A stretch of 64,000 nucleotides of DNA from Dermacentor variabilis (taxonomy: Eukaryota; Arthropoda; Arachnida; Ixodida; Ixodidae). Both the position numbers and the translations under genes were made by a program. Shown in pieces: positions 1 through 10,739 of this stretch (positions are counted from its first letter, which is position 1; every line of letters begins with the position of its first letter). Under the pieces are notes generated by a model that was not told where the DNA came from, searched no databases, and saw only the letters and a program-made list of their open reading frames with translations. The stretch is taken from assembly GCF_050947875.1 (NCBI RefSeq), contig NC_134569.1, positions 262,209,100 to 262,273,099 of the forward strand. The letters are read 5' to 3'.

Positions 1-265
1 CTTCTTTTTCTATTAAATTTCCTGTGCTTTGAAATTGTGCTTGTGAAGCAGTGTTTCAATTTGTATCTGCCACTCTCTATGCATTATTTAGGTGCTTTAC
101 TCATTTTGCAATTGTACTTTCTATTACATATTTTCCGGAGCTTTTTTTTACTCCTTCGTGAATCTATTGTGTTTTCTTTTTTGTATGTACCTTTCCCCTC
201 CTGCCTGGGCCTTCTAAGACCTGCAGTATTCCTAAATATATAAATAAATAAATAAATAAATAAAA
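1..265 (+). repeat. 3' end of a CR1-like LINE
   Basis: The stretch ends in a run of TAAA units at about 236-262, just after a short text resembling the end of the CR1-like LINE at 52,430-52,492 (CTGCAGTAT followed by a TAAA run). No reverse transcriptase frame remains, so this is only a 3' UTR remnant whose body lies left of the window. The TAAA run could also be an independent microsatellite. Confidence 0.5.
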
Positions 266-3200
266 TAAGTACGAGTCATATTTATTTGTGGGCGTTGTGC
301 TTCCCAGTGTTAAGTGGCAAGACTCGACTTTTCTTCCTCTTCTTTCACATCCGGACTTGGCCACTGGTCTCCACCAAAAACCCTTTAGCTACTTACTGCT
401 GAATTTGTTTTGGTTTTCTCAAATCTATATTAGGGCTACTCATTGCTAGGTCTCGCGCTGTGAGGAAAACAAGACACCAACAGCCCCATCCAGTAAATCT
501 GAGAAGCCAAACACTAGAAGAAGATTAATGAAGCAGATGCACCCAATCACTGTCATTACATGTAAGGAGAAAATTTAACATAGGACTGCCTTCATAAGTT
601 GGAAGGTGATGTGTAAGAACTTGAAGGTGTGGACGCCAGGTCTATAGACAGTACGCAGACATTGATCAGGCGTTAGCCAGTCATGGCACCTGTTGGCTAG
701 ATTGCGCTCTCCAGGATCAGTATTCACCACGACGGTACCTTCAGCAGAGTGGCTGAAATGTAGAATTGTGTACTGCCAATCTTTTGATTGTGTGTTTGAA
801 TCCTCGCAGCACAATGAGAACTTTATTTGAAATATTCTAGCAAGAAATTTGGGAATTCCAGTGGCAACACCATAGACATCAGAACAAACATGACAGTTGG
901 CCCATAGCAGCTATTGCTGCAAAAAGAAGACTGGCAGAATCACAACAATTGAGATGGGCACACTACATGCCTTTGTTCTGGCAGTGGTACACTACTTTGG
1001 TGCTACAGTCAATAATCTGGAATGAGCTCAAGGAGCAAGAATTTAGCCCAGAAAAAATATTACGCTTAACAGTTGTATCTAGTTGTCATTTTGCCTATGT
1101 AGCTTTATATAACCATGTCCACACTTACCTAAAGCACATAAGTGGCATCCTGAAAAAAAAACGAGCTTTTGATATTGCTTTGGAGAAAATTCATCTGTTT
1201 CGGCCTAACAGAATGTATACATACTGCACATACCTGCACATACCTTATCACCAACTGTTAGGTCACCTTACCTCTTTAGAGAATCACTCCTGCAACCAAG
1301 TATGCTGGTCCGGGTTTTACCTGCACTTCCACCTGTGCAGTTGGTAAAAGTCTGTTTACTGTAACTTCATATTTCAAACATTTGGTTGCATAAGAGGCTT
1401 TGGCAATACTGGCATCCCTAAGGCCTGGGCAGGCTTCGCGAAAGGCCACCAGTACCTCCTCGTTGAAGACTGCTCAGCATCCCTCTTGGTTCGACTGTGA
1501 CTAGGAACCTATATATCTTTCCTCCGAAACGGCTGCTATTGGGGATGCTTTGATGCAGAAAGAGGCTATTGTCACACACCTTAGGCCAGAAACCAATCTG
1601 GCACTAGGTGGAAATAGTCTTGTCTTTCCCAGATGGTGGTTCAGCCTCACGAGGCACAATCCTTCAGTCAATTTGCACACTGTCAATGTGAGTGAGACTG
1701 ATATAAGGTTGACTTTGGTGTCAGGTTTCTCGCCTGGTTCCGGTAGTGGCATCATGACCCGGTGTTTCCACTCTGGGGAATTCCAATATTCCAGATTTCA
1801 TTGATTACAAGCAATAGTGCTTACTTCCTCGTTTCGGCAAGATTTCTCAACATATGCAACATGACACTATCTTTGTCACGTGCGCTTTAAGTGTTGAAAT
1901 GCTCGAGAGCAACAACAGGTTCTGCCATCGTAAAGAGGCTTTCCATTCCTTCCTTGACAAGTGGTCATTGAGGTGGGTACAACTCAGGTGACGGTCAGTC
2001 AGTGTGAGGTGGTCGGGGAAAGCATCTGCAGCTTGTTCCTCAAATTTCTCAGATGTGCACTGAAGATCGAGCAACGTGTTTTCAATAGTATTACAGTACT
2101 CGGTTCATCCTGCTATAGCCGAGAATGTGTCACAGCTAAACTGAAACGTATACGTTCAAATGACGCACAGTGATCCATCCAATAGCCTCTGGCAAGTTTC
2201 TTAGCATGACATCTTGCCTGCTCAGTCTTGTGTAGAACATTTTAGAACATGAGTATAGAAGAAACAAAATTGTAGTTGTGAAGTTCAAAGCCCTATTTTT
2301 ACGGCCTCTCTTTATACTGCTGACATTACAGAGCTTTAGATTAGTGGACGCAAGCAGCATGCGTAAACAAGAACCCTGTTTGCGTATTTCTGGGACCCAT
2401 GTGGTTTTCATAACCAAGCAGCACACGAGTCGCTTGCATCCTCTTGTCCAATACTATTATTTTCATTGTAAAGCAACCAATATCGCAGTAAGTCTGATGA
2501 ACCTACATCAATATTCTAGAAATTTTTAAGCACTAAGGGTGTGTCGGCTGAGCGTTTAAAGCACTTCACCACACCCTTGCCCACTAGAATTGTGCTTTCC
2601 AGTATTACTTGCTAATCAACTCTTGAGGTGCTTACATTTTTTCTGTGCTCTAAGATTAGTTTTACAGTCCTAATAAAATTGTTAAAGTGAAGGTCTGGGC
2701 TTTTGTATTGGCCATGTCATTCTAAATCTGTTAGGTCTGACACTGTCAAAGCATTTGGCGACTTTGGTTAGCTTCACCTCACTACATATATGTATTGCGG
2801 TGGGACCATTCAGCATGTGAAAATAAAAATACCGGCAAATGGAGAGTTCAAGAGCACCTGAGATTATAGTAAAACAGGCGGGGCAGTATGTTCAGGCTAA
2901 CGGGGACATCAAAGCTGGAACTAGGGCTGCCATATATCCCGTAACCGCAATACACTTTGCTTTATCGCATTACGCAAATTTGTTGCGGTGAAGTTATTGC
3001 AGACACATATACACATTCATTCGTACCAACTTTGCACAGAACCCTGCATCCCATTGCTAAAACTAAGAGCGCGAAAAATGGGCAGAGATGCGAACATCAC
3101 AGGGCACAGTATCAAGCTCCACCTTACTGTGTCTATCGCGCCCTTAGTACCAATAATATTAAACATCTACTCTGCATTTTAGTTCGTGGAATTCTGGCAG

Positions 3201-3440
3201 ACCAATGTGACGTCACTAAAGTTTCGTTATATTCACAGCACTACGCGATAATTGTAAAGCCCACGATAAAAGTAAATGACATGAAGTCACGGAAAGCGCA
3301 CTAGCGCTGAACACGATTGAAAACATGCGCTGTTCCATTTCAAGGACGCTGAAAGTTGTGAGCAAATACCACCTTAAGCATCATATTGCTTACCTAAAGT
3401 AAGTCGTAGCGAGGAACACGTACAATACCTCCGCCAACGA
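266..3440. other. 3.2 kb without a recognisable gene
   Basis: I see no transposon protein, RNA gene or convincing exon here. Open frames reach at most 132 codons and resemble nothing I know. A poly(A)-like AATAAA lies near 2,673 but no coding frame leads to it. Candidate unique host DNA or very old repeat. Confidence 0.5.
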
Positions 3441-3504
3441 CGCCCGTCAAGTAAAGGTGCATGTGCGATGTGATGACGCTGCCGAAAAGGGCGAACACGG
3501 TGAC

Positions 3505-4245
3505 GCTGCTTTACAGCGCCGGTTCACAAATGGCATTGCCGAGGCGCTACGCCACTTGAATATTTCGATCGTCAGCACCACTGAATTCTTCAGAAATACG
3601 GGCCTCACACCACCAGAGTTCACCGAGACCAAATGCCGACATGCCACACCACTACTACTGCCCCGACTTTTCGCCAGCAAATACTCAACCCACTGCGGAG
3701 CCATCATACGACCAGCGGTCTGCGTGGCCGGAGATTCAACGAGCCACGGCGTCACATGGCACCACCAACGCGCCTTCTCAAAAGTCCTTAAATGATCCTG
3801 TCCCTAGGCACCTAGGATAAGGCCACGTGAAGAATTCTTGTACTACATTTAGACGCACTGGAATGCACTGCGTGCGTCTATTTGTCGTACAAAAATTCCT
3901 CACGTGACCTGATCCTAGGTGCTTAGGGACAGCATCGTTTAGGAATTTTTGAGAAGGTGCGATGCTGGCGCCGAGCGACGCCGTGGCGTGTTCGTCCTCG
4001 GCGTGATCCTTCTCTGGACCGTGCGTTGTTCAACATTGCTCATGTGATTGCACGTGCGTTGCTTGTGTGTTGGTTGTAGGTTCTGTATTACTTGGCGGAA
4101 AGCCGTGAGAAACGGCGGTGCGGCAGTGCGGCTTTGGCCTCGGTGAGCTGTGGCAGTACAGAATCTGCGTCGTGTGACCCGTGCTTTCTTGAGAACCGGG
4201 CGGTGGTGACAATTAAAATATCGAACCGCGATGTGGCGTCGCCGT
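3505..4245. repeat. Foldback: two inverted arms of about 350 bp
   Basis: The left arm (about 3,505-3,852) reads as the diverged reverse complement of the right arm (about 3,887-4,245). Matching blocks include the CTAGGCACCTAGGAT-type core, the CTTCTCAAAA block and the text around 3,580-3,640 against 4,155-4,230. The loop of about 34 bp holds its own 8-bp inverted pair (AGACGCAC/GTGCGTCT). A third copy of the arm lies at 7,233-7,509 in the left-arm orientation. The arms are probably terminal inverted repeats of a non-autonomous DNA transposon, two of which meet end to end here. Confidence 0.65.
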
Positions 4246-4895
4246 GTCTGACTTTGCTTAACGGACATCGAGGGATGTGCTGCTCACTGCAAGTAATGTA
4301 AACGCAACTGCGTGGACCGCCCAATGTTCAGCGCTGAATGTGTTTGGTGTGCTGTGCTTGAAACGAGTGGTGCAGCCGGGCAGAGGGGGTGGCGGAGGAG
4401 CAGAGTGGCTTAGGGGCTCCGTTTGCGCGTTCACAGACATGTGCTCCCGTCTTGGTTTCATTAGCGGCTGTCGCAGGATTGTGGTGTGCTAGCTCCTTGC
4501 CTAGTATGAAGTTTACGACGCTAACACACAGCATGTTTCCGCGCTATATGTCATTTGCATGACGGCCGAGTTGAAAACGAGACATATGTCTGTGTTCTTT
4601 GCGTTTGTGTGTTGTAAATTACGTTCTATTGTGGAAGTTCTGGGAGTCTTATTAGCAAGGAGTGCGAGCGTAAACATAAACACATATGTGTCTAAAATTT
4701 TGAATTACCCATGATACCCTTCACGACTGATAAGCGGGCTACACGGCCTGTGTGAGAGCTACCGTATGTTGCGACGCTCTTCCGTGTGGTAGACTGATGC
4801 ATGGTGCGCGTTTATTTCTGTACTGTTGTAAAAACCATTTCTTTATTCACTCAATACAAATGTACGGCTTCTTCGCCGCAGTACATTTTAGTTAC

Positions 4896-5055
4896 GCGGT
4901 GAAGCATACTAAAAGTGGGAGGCGGCCGCTATCAGCCAGCATAGTATGTCCACTTAGGCGACCTGAGAGGCGGCGGGTGCGCGAGTGTATAATGAAAGTA
5001 CTCTTATTATGTCCAGTGACAGTGGCCCCTTCTCACTTTTAGTATGCTTCACCGC
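4896..5055. repeat. Small MITE with 22-bp perfect inverted ends
   Basis: Positions 4,896-4,917 (starting GCGGTGAAGCATAC) and 5,034-5,055 are perfect reverse complements, enclosing 116 bp without a reading frame. A diverged piece of the same text (GGCATACTAAGAGTGG) recurs near 5,189, pointing to repeated activity of the family. Target duplication not identified. Confidence 0.6.
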
Positions 5056-5242
5056 AGTACATTGCTTAGGCTTCACCGCGAAATATTAGTGTATTGCGAG
5101 AAAGATCATCGTAAAAAGCCTAATTATGCAACGTTTCTTTTGTAACTTGCTATCCGCAATACAGTGGTGTAAATAAGCATCGTGCAGTAGGGCATACTAA
5201 GAGTGGAAAGGGCACATAGGTTTACACTGTGCTCATTATTTT

Positions 5243-7232
5243 CAATTGTGGGATAAATATTACGGCGCTGAGAGTGAATACTTACGTGCTGTCCGCAATG
5301 CCAAATGGTCTTTTTTCAATAATGACTTACCTAAAATGTTAACAGACAACCCCAAGAAATTTTGGAAAGTTATTAACCCAAGTAACACACGCACTGTAAC
5401 TCTTGTTGATGATATGGGTGAAATCGTGCCTGAAACTGAGTGCGCACTCATATTTAACAACGCATTTTCGTCAGTATTTTCTAATGATAATAACGTTCCA
5501 TTGACTAATGTCCCCTGCAACATAGTTTCTAGCATGCCGAGCGTGATGTTTTATCCTGATGGTGTTTTGCACATAATTGAAAACCTTAAACTTTCATCCT
5601 CAGCAGGTATAGATGGTATAAACTCTAAACTGCTAAAAAATACAAAATATATTTCTTCATCATTTTTGTGTCTTATATTCTCGCAGTCACTTTCTACAGG
5701 TTCCATGCCTCACGACTGGAAGGTGGGAAAGGTCATTCCCATCTACAAGTCTGGTAATAAGAACACACCGCTAAATTATCGACCCATCTCTCTAACTAGT
5801 CTTCCTTGCAAAATCATGGAACACGTCATCTACTCTCTGATCATAAATCATTTGGACGCGAATCAATTTTTTCATTCGGCACAGCTTGGGTTCCGCAAGG
5901 GTTTCTCTACAGAAACGCAACTAGCTCTATTTCTACACGACTTACATGTAAACCTTGACTCTAACCAACAAACTGACGCTATTTTTCTGGACTATGAAAA
6001 GGCCTTTGACAAAATTTCTCACCGCCACTTACTACTAAAGCTTTCTTCTTTGAACTTAGACAGTGACGTACTCAAGTGGCTCGAAGCATTCCTTACTGAT
6101 CGCTACCAATTTGTTTCTGTAAATGACAAATCATCCATTCTTCTCCCTGTAACTTCTGGAGTTCTGGAGGGATCAGTTCTCGGTCCTCTTCTTTATTTAA
6201 TTTATATTAATGATTTACCCCAACTCGTATCTTGTAAGATACGAATTTTCGCCGATGACTGCGTGATTTACCATCCAGTTTCTAATGCTACTGACGAAAA
6301 CACCTTACAACAAAGTCTTAACAACGTGCAGTCTTGGAGTGAAAATTGGCTGATGACTCTTAATCCCAACAAATGTAAACATATATATTTTACCCGTCGC
6401 CGTAACCCTTTCCTGTCCTGTTATACTACAGTAAACGTTCCCTTAGAATCAGTAGAATCATTTAAGTACGTGGGCGTCACACTTTCTCGTGATCTCAGTT
6501 GGGGTACGCCTATTTCCAACATACTTTCATCAGCTAACAGAACTTTTGGCTTCATGAGACGGCACTTGCGTGACGCCCCGCAGAACGTAAAACTCCTAGC
6601 TTTCAAATCCCTTATCAGACCGAAAGTTGAATACGCATCACCCATCTGGAATCCATATCAAGTCTATCTAGTTAACGAGCTCGAGTCCTTTCAAAACCGC
6701 GTCGTCAGATGCATCCATTCATCCTACTCATACGGCGTAAGCGTATCATCCTTAAGAGCAAAATCTGATCTACAGCCCCTTGCATGTCGCCGCGCTACTG
6801 CTAGCTTTTGCCTCTTTCATAAGTTTTTTTTTACAGTACCTTATTTCACGAGCCATATATCACACCACCCGCACGCATATCGCCACGAACTGGGCACCCA
6901 TTACAAGTCTTACGCCCACGCTCCGAGACAACTACTTTTTCCTCGTCTTTTTTTTTTTCCCGCACAGCATCAGATTGGAACGCCCTTCGCCGCCACGTAG
7001 CTGCAATCACTTGCCCGACATCGTTTCTCGAAAATGTGTCCTTGTTGGCTAATCAATAACCTGCTTTTTCACGCGTTAATATTTCTGTTTTTATGCACTT
7101 GCGAAAATGTAGCTTCCATGTACAATTTTTTCTGTATACCTGTGTTTATATTTGCATTATCAACTGTACCCACCCCTTATGTAATACCCCTAGCAAAGGG
7201 GTCTTTAAGGAAATAAAACTGAACTGAACTGA
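5243..7232 (+). mobile_element. 5'-truncated CR1/L2-like LINE
   Basis: It consists of one long reverse transcriptase frame (5,246-7,000), a short 3' UTR and a tail of CTGAA-type pentamers at about 7,217-7,235. The 5' side starts abruptly just upstream of the RT, with no endonuclease or ORF1, as expected for target-primed insertion stopped early. It lies directly against the inverted arm starting at 7,233. An unbroken frame suggests a fairly young insertion. Confidence 0.75.
5246..7000 (+). CDS. Reverse transcriptase of a CR1/L2-like LINE (partial ORF2)
   Basis: This open frame of 584 residues is the RT half of a non-LTR ORF2 and would copy the element RNA at a nicked target. Visible RT blocks: NYRPISLTSLPCKIME near residue 178, the GFRKGFSTETQL block near 215, IFLDYEKAFDKISH near 247, and the catalytic FADDCVIY near 336 with both aspartates. 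The normal GVPQGS block reads GVLEGS (near residue 306), a change in a conserved position that could impair activity. The thumb/C-terminal region follows (YVGVTLSRDLSW, IRPKVEYASPIWNPY). The endonuclease is missing because of 5' truncation, and the apparent start is only the truncation edge. Confidence 0.85.
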   Translation: MWDKYYGAESEYLRAVRNAKWSFFNNDLPKMLTDNPKKFWKVINPSNTRTVTLVDDMGEIVPETECALIFNNAFSSVFSNDNNVPLTNVPCNIVSSMPSVMFYPDGVLHIIENLKLSSSAGIDGINSKLLKNTKYISSSFLCLIFSQSLSTGSMPHDWKVGKVIPIYKSGNKNTPLNYRPISLTSLPCKIMEHVIYSLIINHLDANQFFHSAQLGFRKGFSTETQLALFLHDLHVNLDSNQQTDAIFLDYEKAFDKISHRHLLLKLSSLNLDSDVLKWLEAFLTDRYQFVSVNDKSSILLPVTSGVLEGSVLGPLLYLIYINDLPQLVSCKIRIFADDCVIYHPVSNATDENTLQQSLNNVQSWSENWLMTLNPNKCKHIYFTRRRNPFLSCYTTVNVPLESVESFKYVGVTLSRDLSWGTPISNILSSANRTFGFMRRHLRDAPQNVKLLAFKSLIRPKVEYASPIWNPYQVYLVNELESFQNRVVRCIHSSYSYGVSVSSLRAKSDLQPLACRRATASFCLFHKFFFTVPYFTSHISHHPHAYRHELGTHYKSYAHAPRQLLFPRLFFFPAQHQIGTPFAAT

Positions 7233-7784
7233 ACTGTGCTGCCAGAGCTCACCGAGGCCAAAGCCGCACTGCCGGACCGCCACTACTCACGGCTTTCCTC
7301 CAAGTAACACAGAACCTACAACCAACACACAAGCAACGCACTTACAATCACATGAGCAGTGTTGAACAACGCGCGGTCCAGAGAAGGATCACGCCGAGGA
7401 CGAACACGCCACGGCGTCGCTCGGCGCCAGCATCGCGCCTTCTCAAAAATCCCTAAATGATGCTGTCCCTAGGCACCTAGGATCAGGTCACGTGAGGGAT
7501 TTTTGTACAAGTATGGTGTCCTAGAAGGGGGTAGTGGGCTCAGGAGCTGGAGCGCCCTATGCATTGCTGCGAGGCGGCGAGTGTGGACGGCACGCGGATT
7601 TCGGTGGCGGCGCTGTAGTCGCGTGGGCTGGCTCCCTCCGCTGCTTCGCCATAGAATAAAGTGCTTCGCGCGCTTGTTCATGCGGGCTTGATTCGCGACG
7701 TTGACTGTTTTTTGGTGTTTTAACCTACCGTTCGAGTCTGTTTCGCGCGCAGTCGGCCGAACACGTGAGCAGTAGGAAGGTTGA

Positions 7785-8867
7785 AACGTCAACGGCAGCG
7801 ACCCTGCTTCGCTCCCGGCTGTGAAACAGGATATAAGTGGAAAAAAGGAAAGCAGCTGTCTTTCACCGCGCCGAAAGATGAATAAACACGGCGAATTTGG
7901 GAACGCAACTTGCACCGCCAAGACAAAAAACTCGACGAAACATGTGCGGTTTGTGTGCGAAACACGCTAAAAGAGTAGGTGGATTTTTAAGCGATTCAAC
8001 TGCAGATAGCCTAAGGGTGACGATATCTAGCACATTATCACTGCTGGATTATCTTGTCAGCCAGGGATTTAGGTATGTTATGACATACAGGTTAAGCCAG
8101 GATTCGCTGGAAAACTTTTTCGGTATAGTCAGGCAATCATGTGGGTCTAATGTCCACCCGGCCGGCCAACACCAACGCAGTTTCTAATTGTCGTTAATTG
8201 CCTATCCTTTTATAACCTTGCGAAAATAGTACGCTCAGGCAATGCTGAACTTAATGGAGCTAGTGGAGAAATGAGTTCTCTCCTGAGTGCGCAAGATGCT
8301 CCAGCTCAATAAGCCAGGGCTGCTGCAATCGACCATCTCATTGAGGAAGGAAACCTAGCTTCAGCCAAGCGCATGTTTCGTAGTATTCCTGCTGAGCACA
8401 GAGAGTTGGTGGAGCAGAAGAGCGACGACCGTCTAATACATTACATGGCAGGATATGTTGCTCGAAAGTTACTGAAGTGTTATGACTGCATGTCTTGCAA
8501 GGCCTTTCTTATGAAAACCCCCAATACGGAAAGCAGAAACTCTGAGTTCACTGTGACATGCGACAAGGGAGGGTTCTTATATCCTTCGCTGGAGCTTTTC
8601 AGGGCAGAGAAGAAGTTGGAGGACACCGTCACTGTGTTCTTCAGCCGAGAGAAACTATGCAGTGACAGCATAGTGGATGTAATGTTGCTAGTGAAGGAGA
8701 ACTTCGGCTATGCCTTAGGCTGCAGCCAGCACTAAGATGCGCTCACAACAGAGTTGACCAAGTTCTATGTGCTGACCAGGCTGCACTTCTATATAAAATG
8801 GATCAACCAATCGCGAAAGGAACGGCGTAAAAAGGAATTGCACGCGAAGATAAGCCGTTCCTCATAG
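7785..8867 (+). pseudogene. P-element/THAP9-like transposase remnant
   Basis: Three frames together give a shrunken P-type transposase. At about 7,785-7,960 a THAP zinc-finger signature is readable across a stop (FAPGCETGYKWKKG, then WERNLHRQDKKLDETC). At about 8,010-8,187 comes the conserved SQDSLENFFGIVRQSCGSN block, which holds the acidic residue of the P-type catalytic core. At 8,373-8,867 come the C-terminal parts (DRLIHYMAGYVARKLL, KFYVLTRLHFYIKW). The upstream catalytic half between THAP and the ENFF block is missing, and several frameshifts and stops separate the pieces. It cannot encode an active enzyme. The coding end continues straight into the tandem array. Confidence 0.75.
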
Positions 8868-9992
8868 TGCCTCTCTCGTAGCAGCCAGCACTAAGATGCG
8901 CTCACAACAGAGTTGACCAAGTTCTACGTGCTGACCAGGCTGCACTTCTATATAAAATGGATCAACCAATCGCGACAGGAACGGCGTAAAAAGAAATTGC
9001 ACGCGAAGATAAGCTGTTCCTCATAGTGCCTCTCTCGTAGCAGCCAGCACTAAGATGCGCTCACAACTGAGTTGACCAAGTTCTACGCGCTGACCAGGCT
9101 GCACTTCTATATAAAATGGATCAACCAATCGCGACAGGAACGGCGTAAAAAGAAATTGCACGCGAAGATAAGCCGTTCCTCATAGTGCCTCTCTCGTAGC
9201 AGCCAGCACTAAGATGCGCTCACAACAGAGTTGACCAAGTTCTACGTGCTGACCAGGCTGCACTTCTATATAAAATGGATCAACCAATCGCGACAGGAAC
9301 GGCGTAAAAAGAAATTGCACGCGAAGATAAGCCGTTCCTCATAGTGCCTCTCTCGTAGCAGCCAGCACTAAGATGCGCTCACAACAGAGTTGACCAAGTT
9401 CTACGTGCTGACCAGGCTGCACTTCTATATAAAATGGATCAACCAATCGCGACAGGAACGGCGTAAAAAGAAATTGCACGCGAAGATAAGCCGTTCCTCA
9501 TAGTGCCTCTCTCGTAGCAGCCAGCACTAAGATGCGCTCACAACAGAGTTGACCAAGTTCTACGTGCTGACCAGGCTGCACTTCTATATAAAATGGATCA
9601 ACCAATCGCGACAGGAACGGCGTAAAAAGAAATTGCACGCGAAGATAAGCCGTTCCTCATAGTGCCTCTCTCGTAGCACCAGCACTAAGATGCGCTCACA
9701 ACAGAGTTGACCAAGTTCTACGTGCTGACCAGGCTGCACTTCTACATAAAATGGATCAACCAATCGCGACAGGAACGGCGTAAAAAGAAATTGCACGCGA
9801 AGATAAGCCGTTCCTCATAGTGCCTCTCTCGTAGCAGCCAGCACTAAGATGCGCTCACAACAGAGTTGAGCAAGTTCTACGTGCTGACCAGGCTGCACTT
9901 CTATATAAAATGGATCAACCAATCGCGAAAGGAACGGCGTAAAAAGAAATTGCACGCGAAGATAAGCCGTTCCTCATAGTGCCTCTCTCGTA
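8722..9992 (+). repeat. Tandem array of eight 159-bp units made from transposase coding sequence
   Basis: Units begin at 8,722, 8,881, 9,040, 9,199, 9,358, 9,517, 9,676 and 9,834, with a broken ninth start at 9,993. The spacing is 159 bp except one 158-bp unit (a lost G near 9,679). Units differ by only a few substitutions. Each unit is the C-terminal coding end of the P-like transposase, reading LTKFYVLTRLHFYIKW in one frame with an in-frame TAA near its start. The array therefore arose by amplification of transposon coding DNA, recently enough to stay homogeneous. Confidence 0.95.
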
Positions 9993-10038
9993 GCAGCCAT
10001 GCACTTTGAGAAAGGAGTAGCTGCCCATCTTTTGTACC

Positions 10039-10044
10039 AATAAA
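10039..10044 (+). terminator. Poly(A) signal of the P-like transposase transcript
   Basis: AATAAA lies 47 bp after the tandem array, in the position expected for the 3' end of the P-like transposase gene. No cleavage site can be proven. Confidence 0.4.
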
Positions 10045-10050
10045 CAGTTG

Positions 10051-10620
10051 TTTGTGGCTACCACGAGTTCCCTTTATTTTGCTGTGTTACGAAATTTCGC
10101 TATCCCTGGTAACCACTACGACCGCATAATAGTGGAATCACCATAGGATTAACTCCCTAGCTTTCAGTGGATATATGCTTCCGTAAACAAAATCGCAGTT
10201 AAAGGAATAAAACCTCATCATATCTGGCCTCTGTTCCGAATGTGTTAGTGCACGCGCCGCAATTGTTTGGCTCACTTGAACTTGTGAATGCAATTGGGTC
10301 CTGACCTGTATAAAAAGTGTTAATGGCAAATGAATTAAGCAATTTACCCATTCACATATTTACCTCTTCTACGGTGTTCGCGAGCTTTTAGTTTAGAAAT
10401 AAGTCGTATCGTTGTGCGGCCATTAGTCTGCACTCGTTGGGTCGGCTTTATTTTCACGTAAGCTTGAAGAACGTCCGTCTTTCCACCTTTCTCTGTGCCT
10501 TGTCTTAATTTCAGTTGAAGTTTTCAGAAAACATGCTACGGTGCTGCGCGCTTTCTTTTTTCGGCGTGACACGAAGCGCACACGGCTTTCTCTACGTTGA
10601 AAATTCTCAGTTCGCGTTCC
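10051..10620. other. No gene recognised
   Basis: Between the array and the LINE tail I see only short frames and no protein similarity. If the P-like element extends to 15,464 this is its 3' non-coding region. Confidence 0.4.
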
Positions 10621-10739
10621 GTACAGGATGGATGGATGGATGGATGATTGTGGCTCAACCCTTTGAATCGGGCGGCGGCGGCGCGCGCCACCTAGCCTTT
10701 AATGGTTCTATATGCATGCATACCTATGTATTTACTCCT

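Larger units (their letters stand above)
3887..7509. mobile_element. Long-TIR DNA element split by a CR1-like LINE
   Basis: The arm at 3,887-4,160 and the inverted arm at 7,233-7,509 match over about 270 bp, so they can be the two ends of one element. Both begin with GTACAAAAAT and contain the CACGTGACCTGATCCTAGG core. Between them lie a small MITE and a 2-kb CR1-like LINE; no transposase of this element is visible. The superfamily is unknown. The alternative is two unrelated arm copies that happen to face each other. Confidence 0.45.

Noticed and set aside
1501..1804. Overlapping 84-codon frames on both strands
   Set aside because: They mirror each other, match no family I know and lack splice or promoter context; judged chance.
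9584..9796. Minus-strand frame inside the 159-bp array
   Set aside because: It exists only because the tandem unit lacks stops on that strand over part of its length.
8722..9992. CRISPR-like array
   Set aside because: Units abut without spacers, each is 159 bp, and the unit is transposase coding sequence in a eukaryotic genome.
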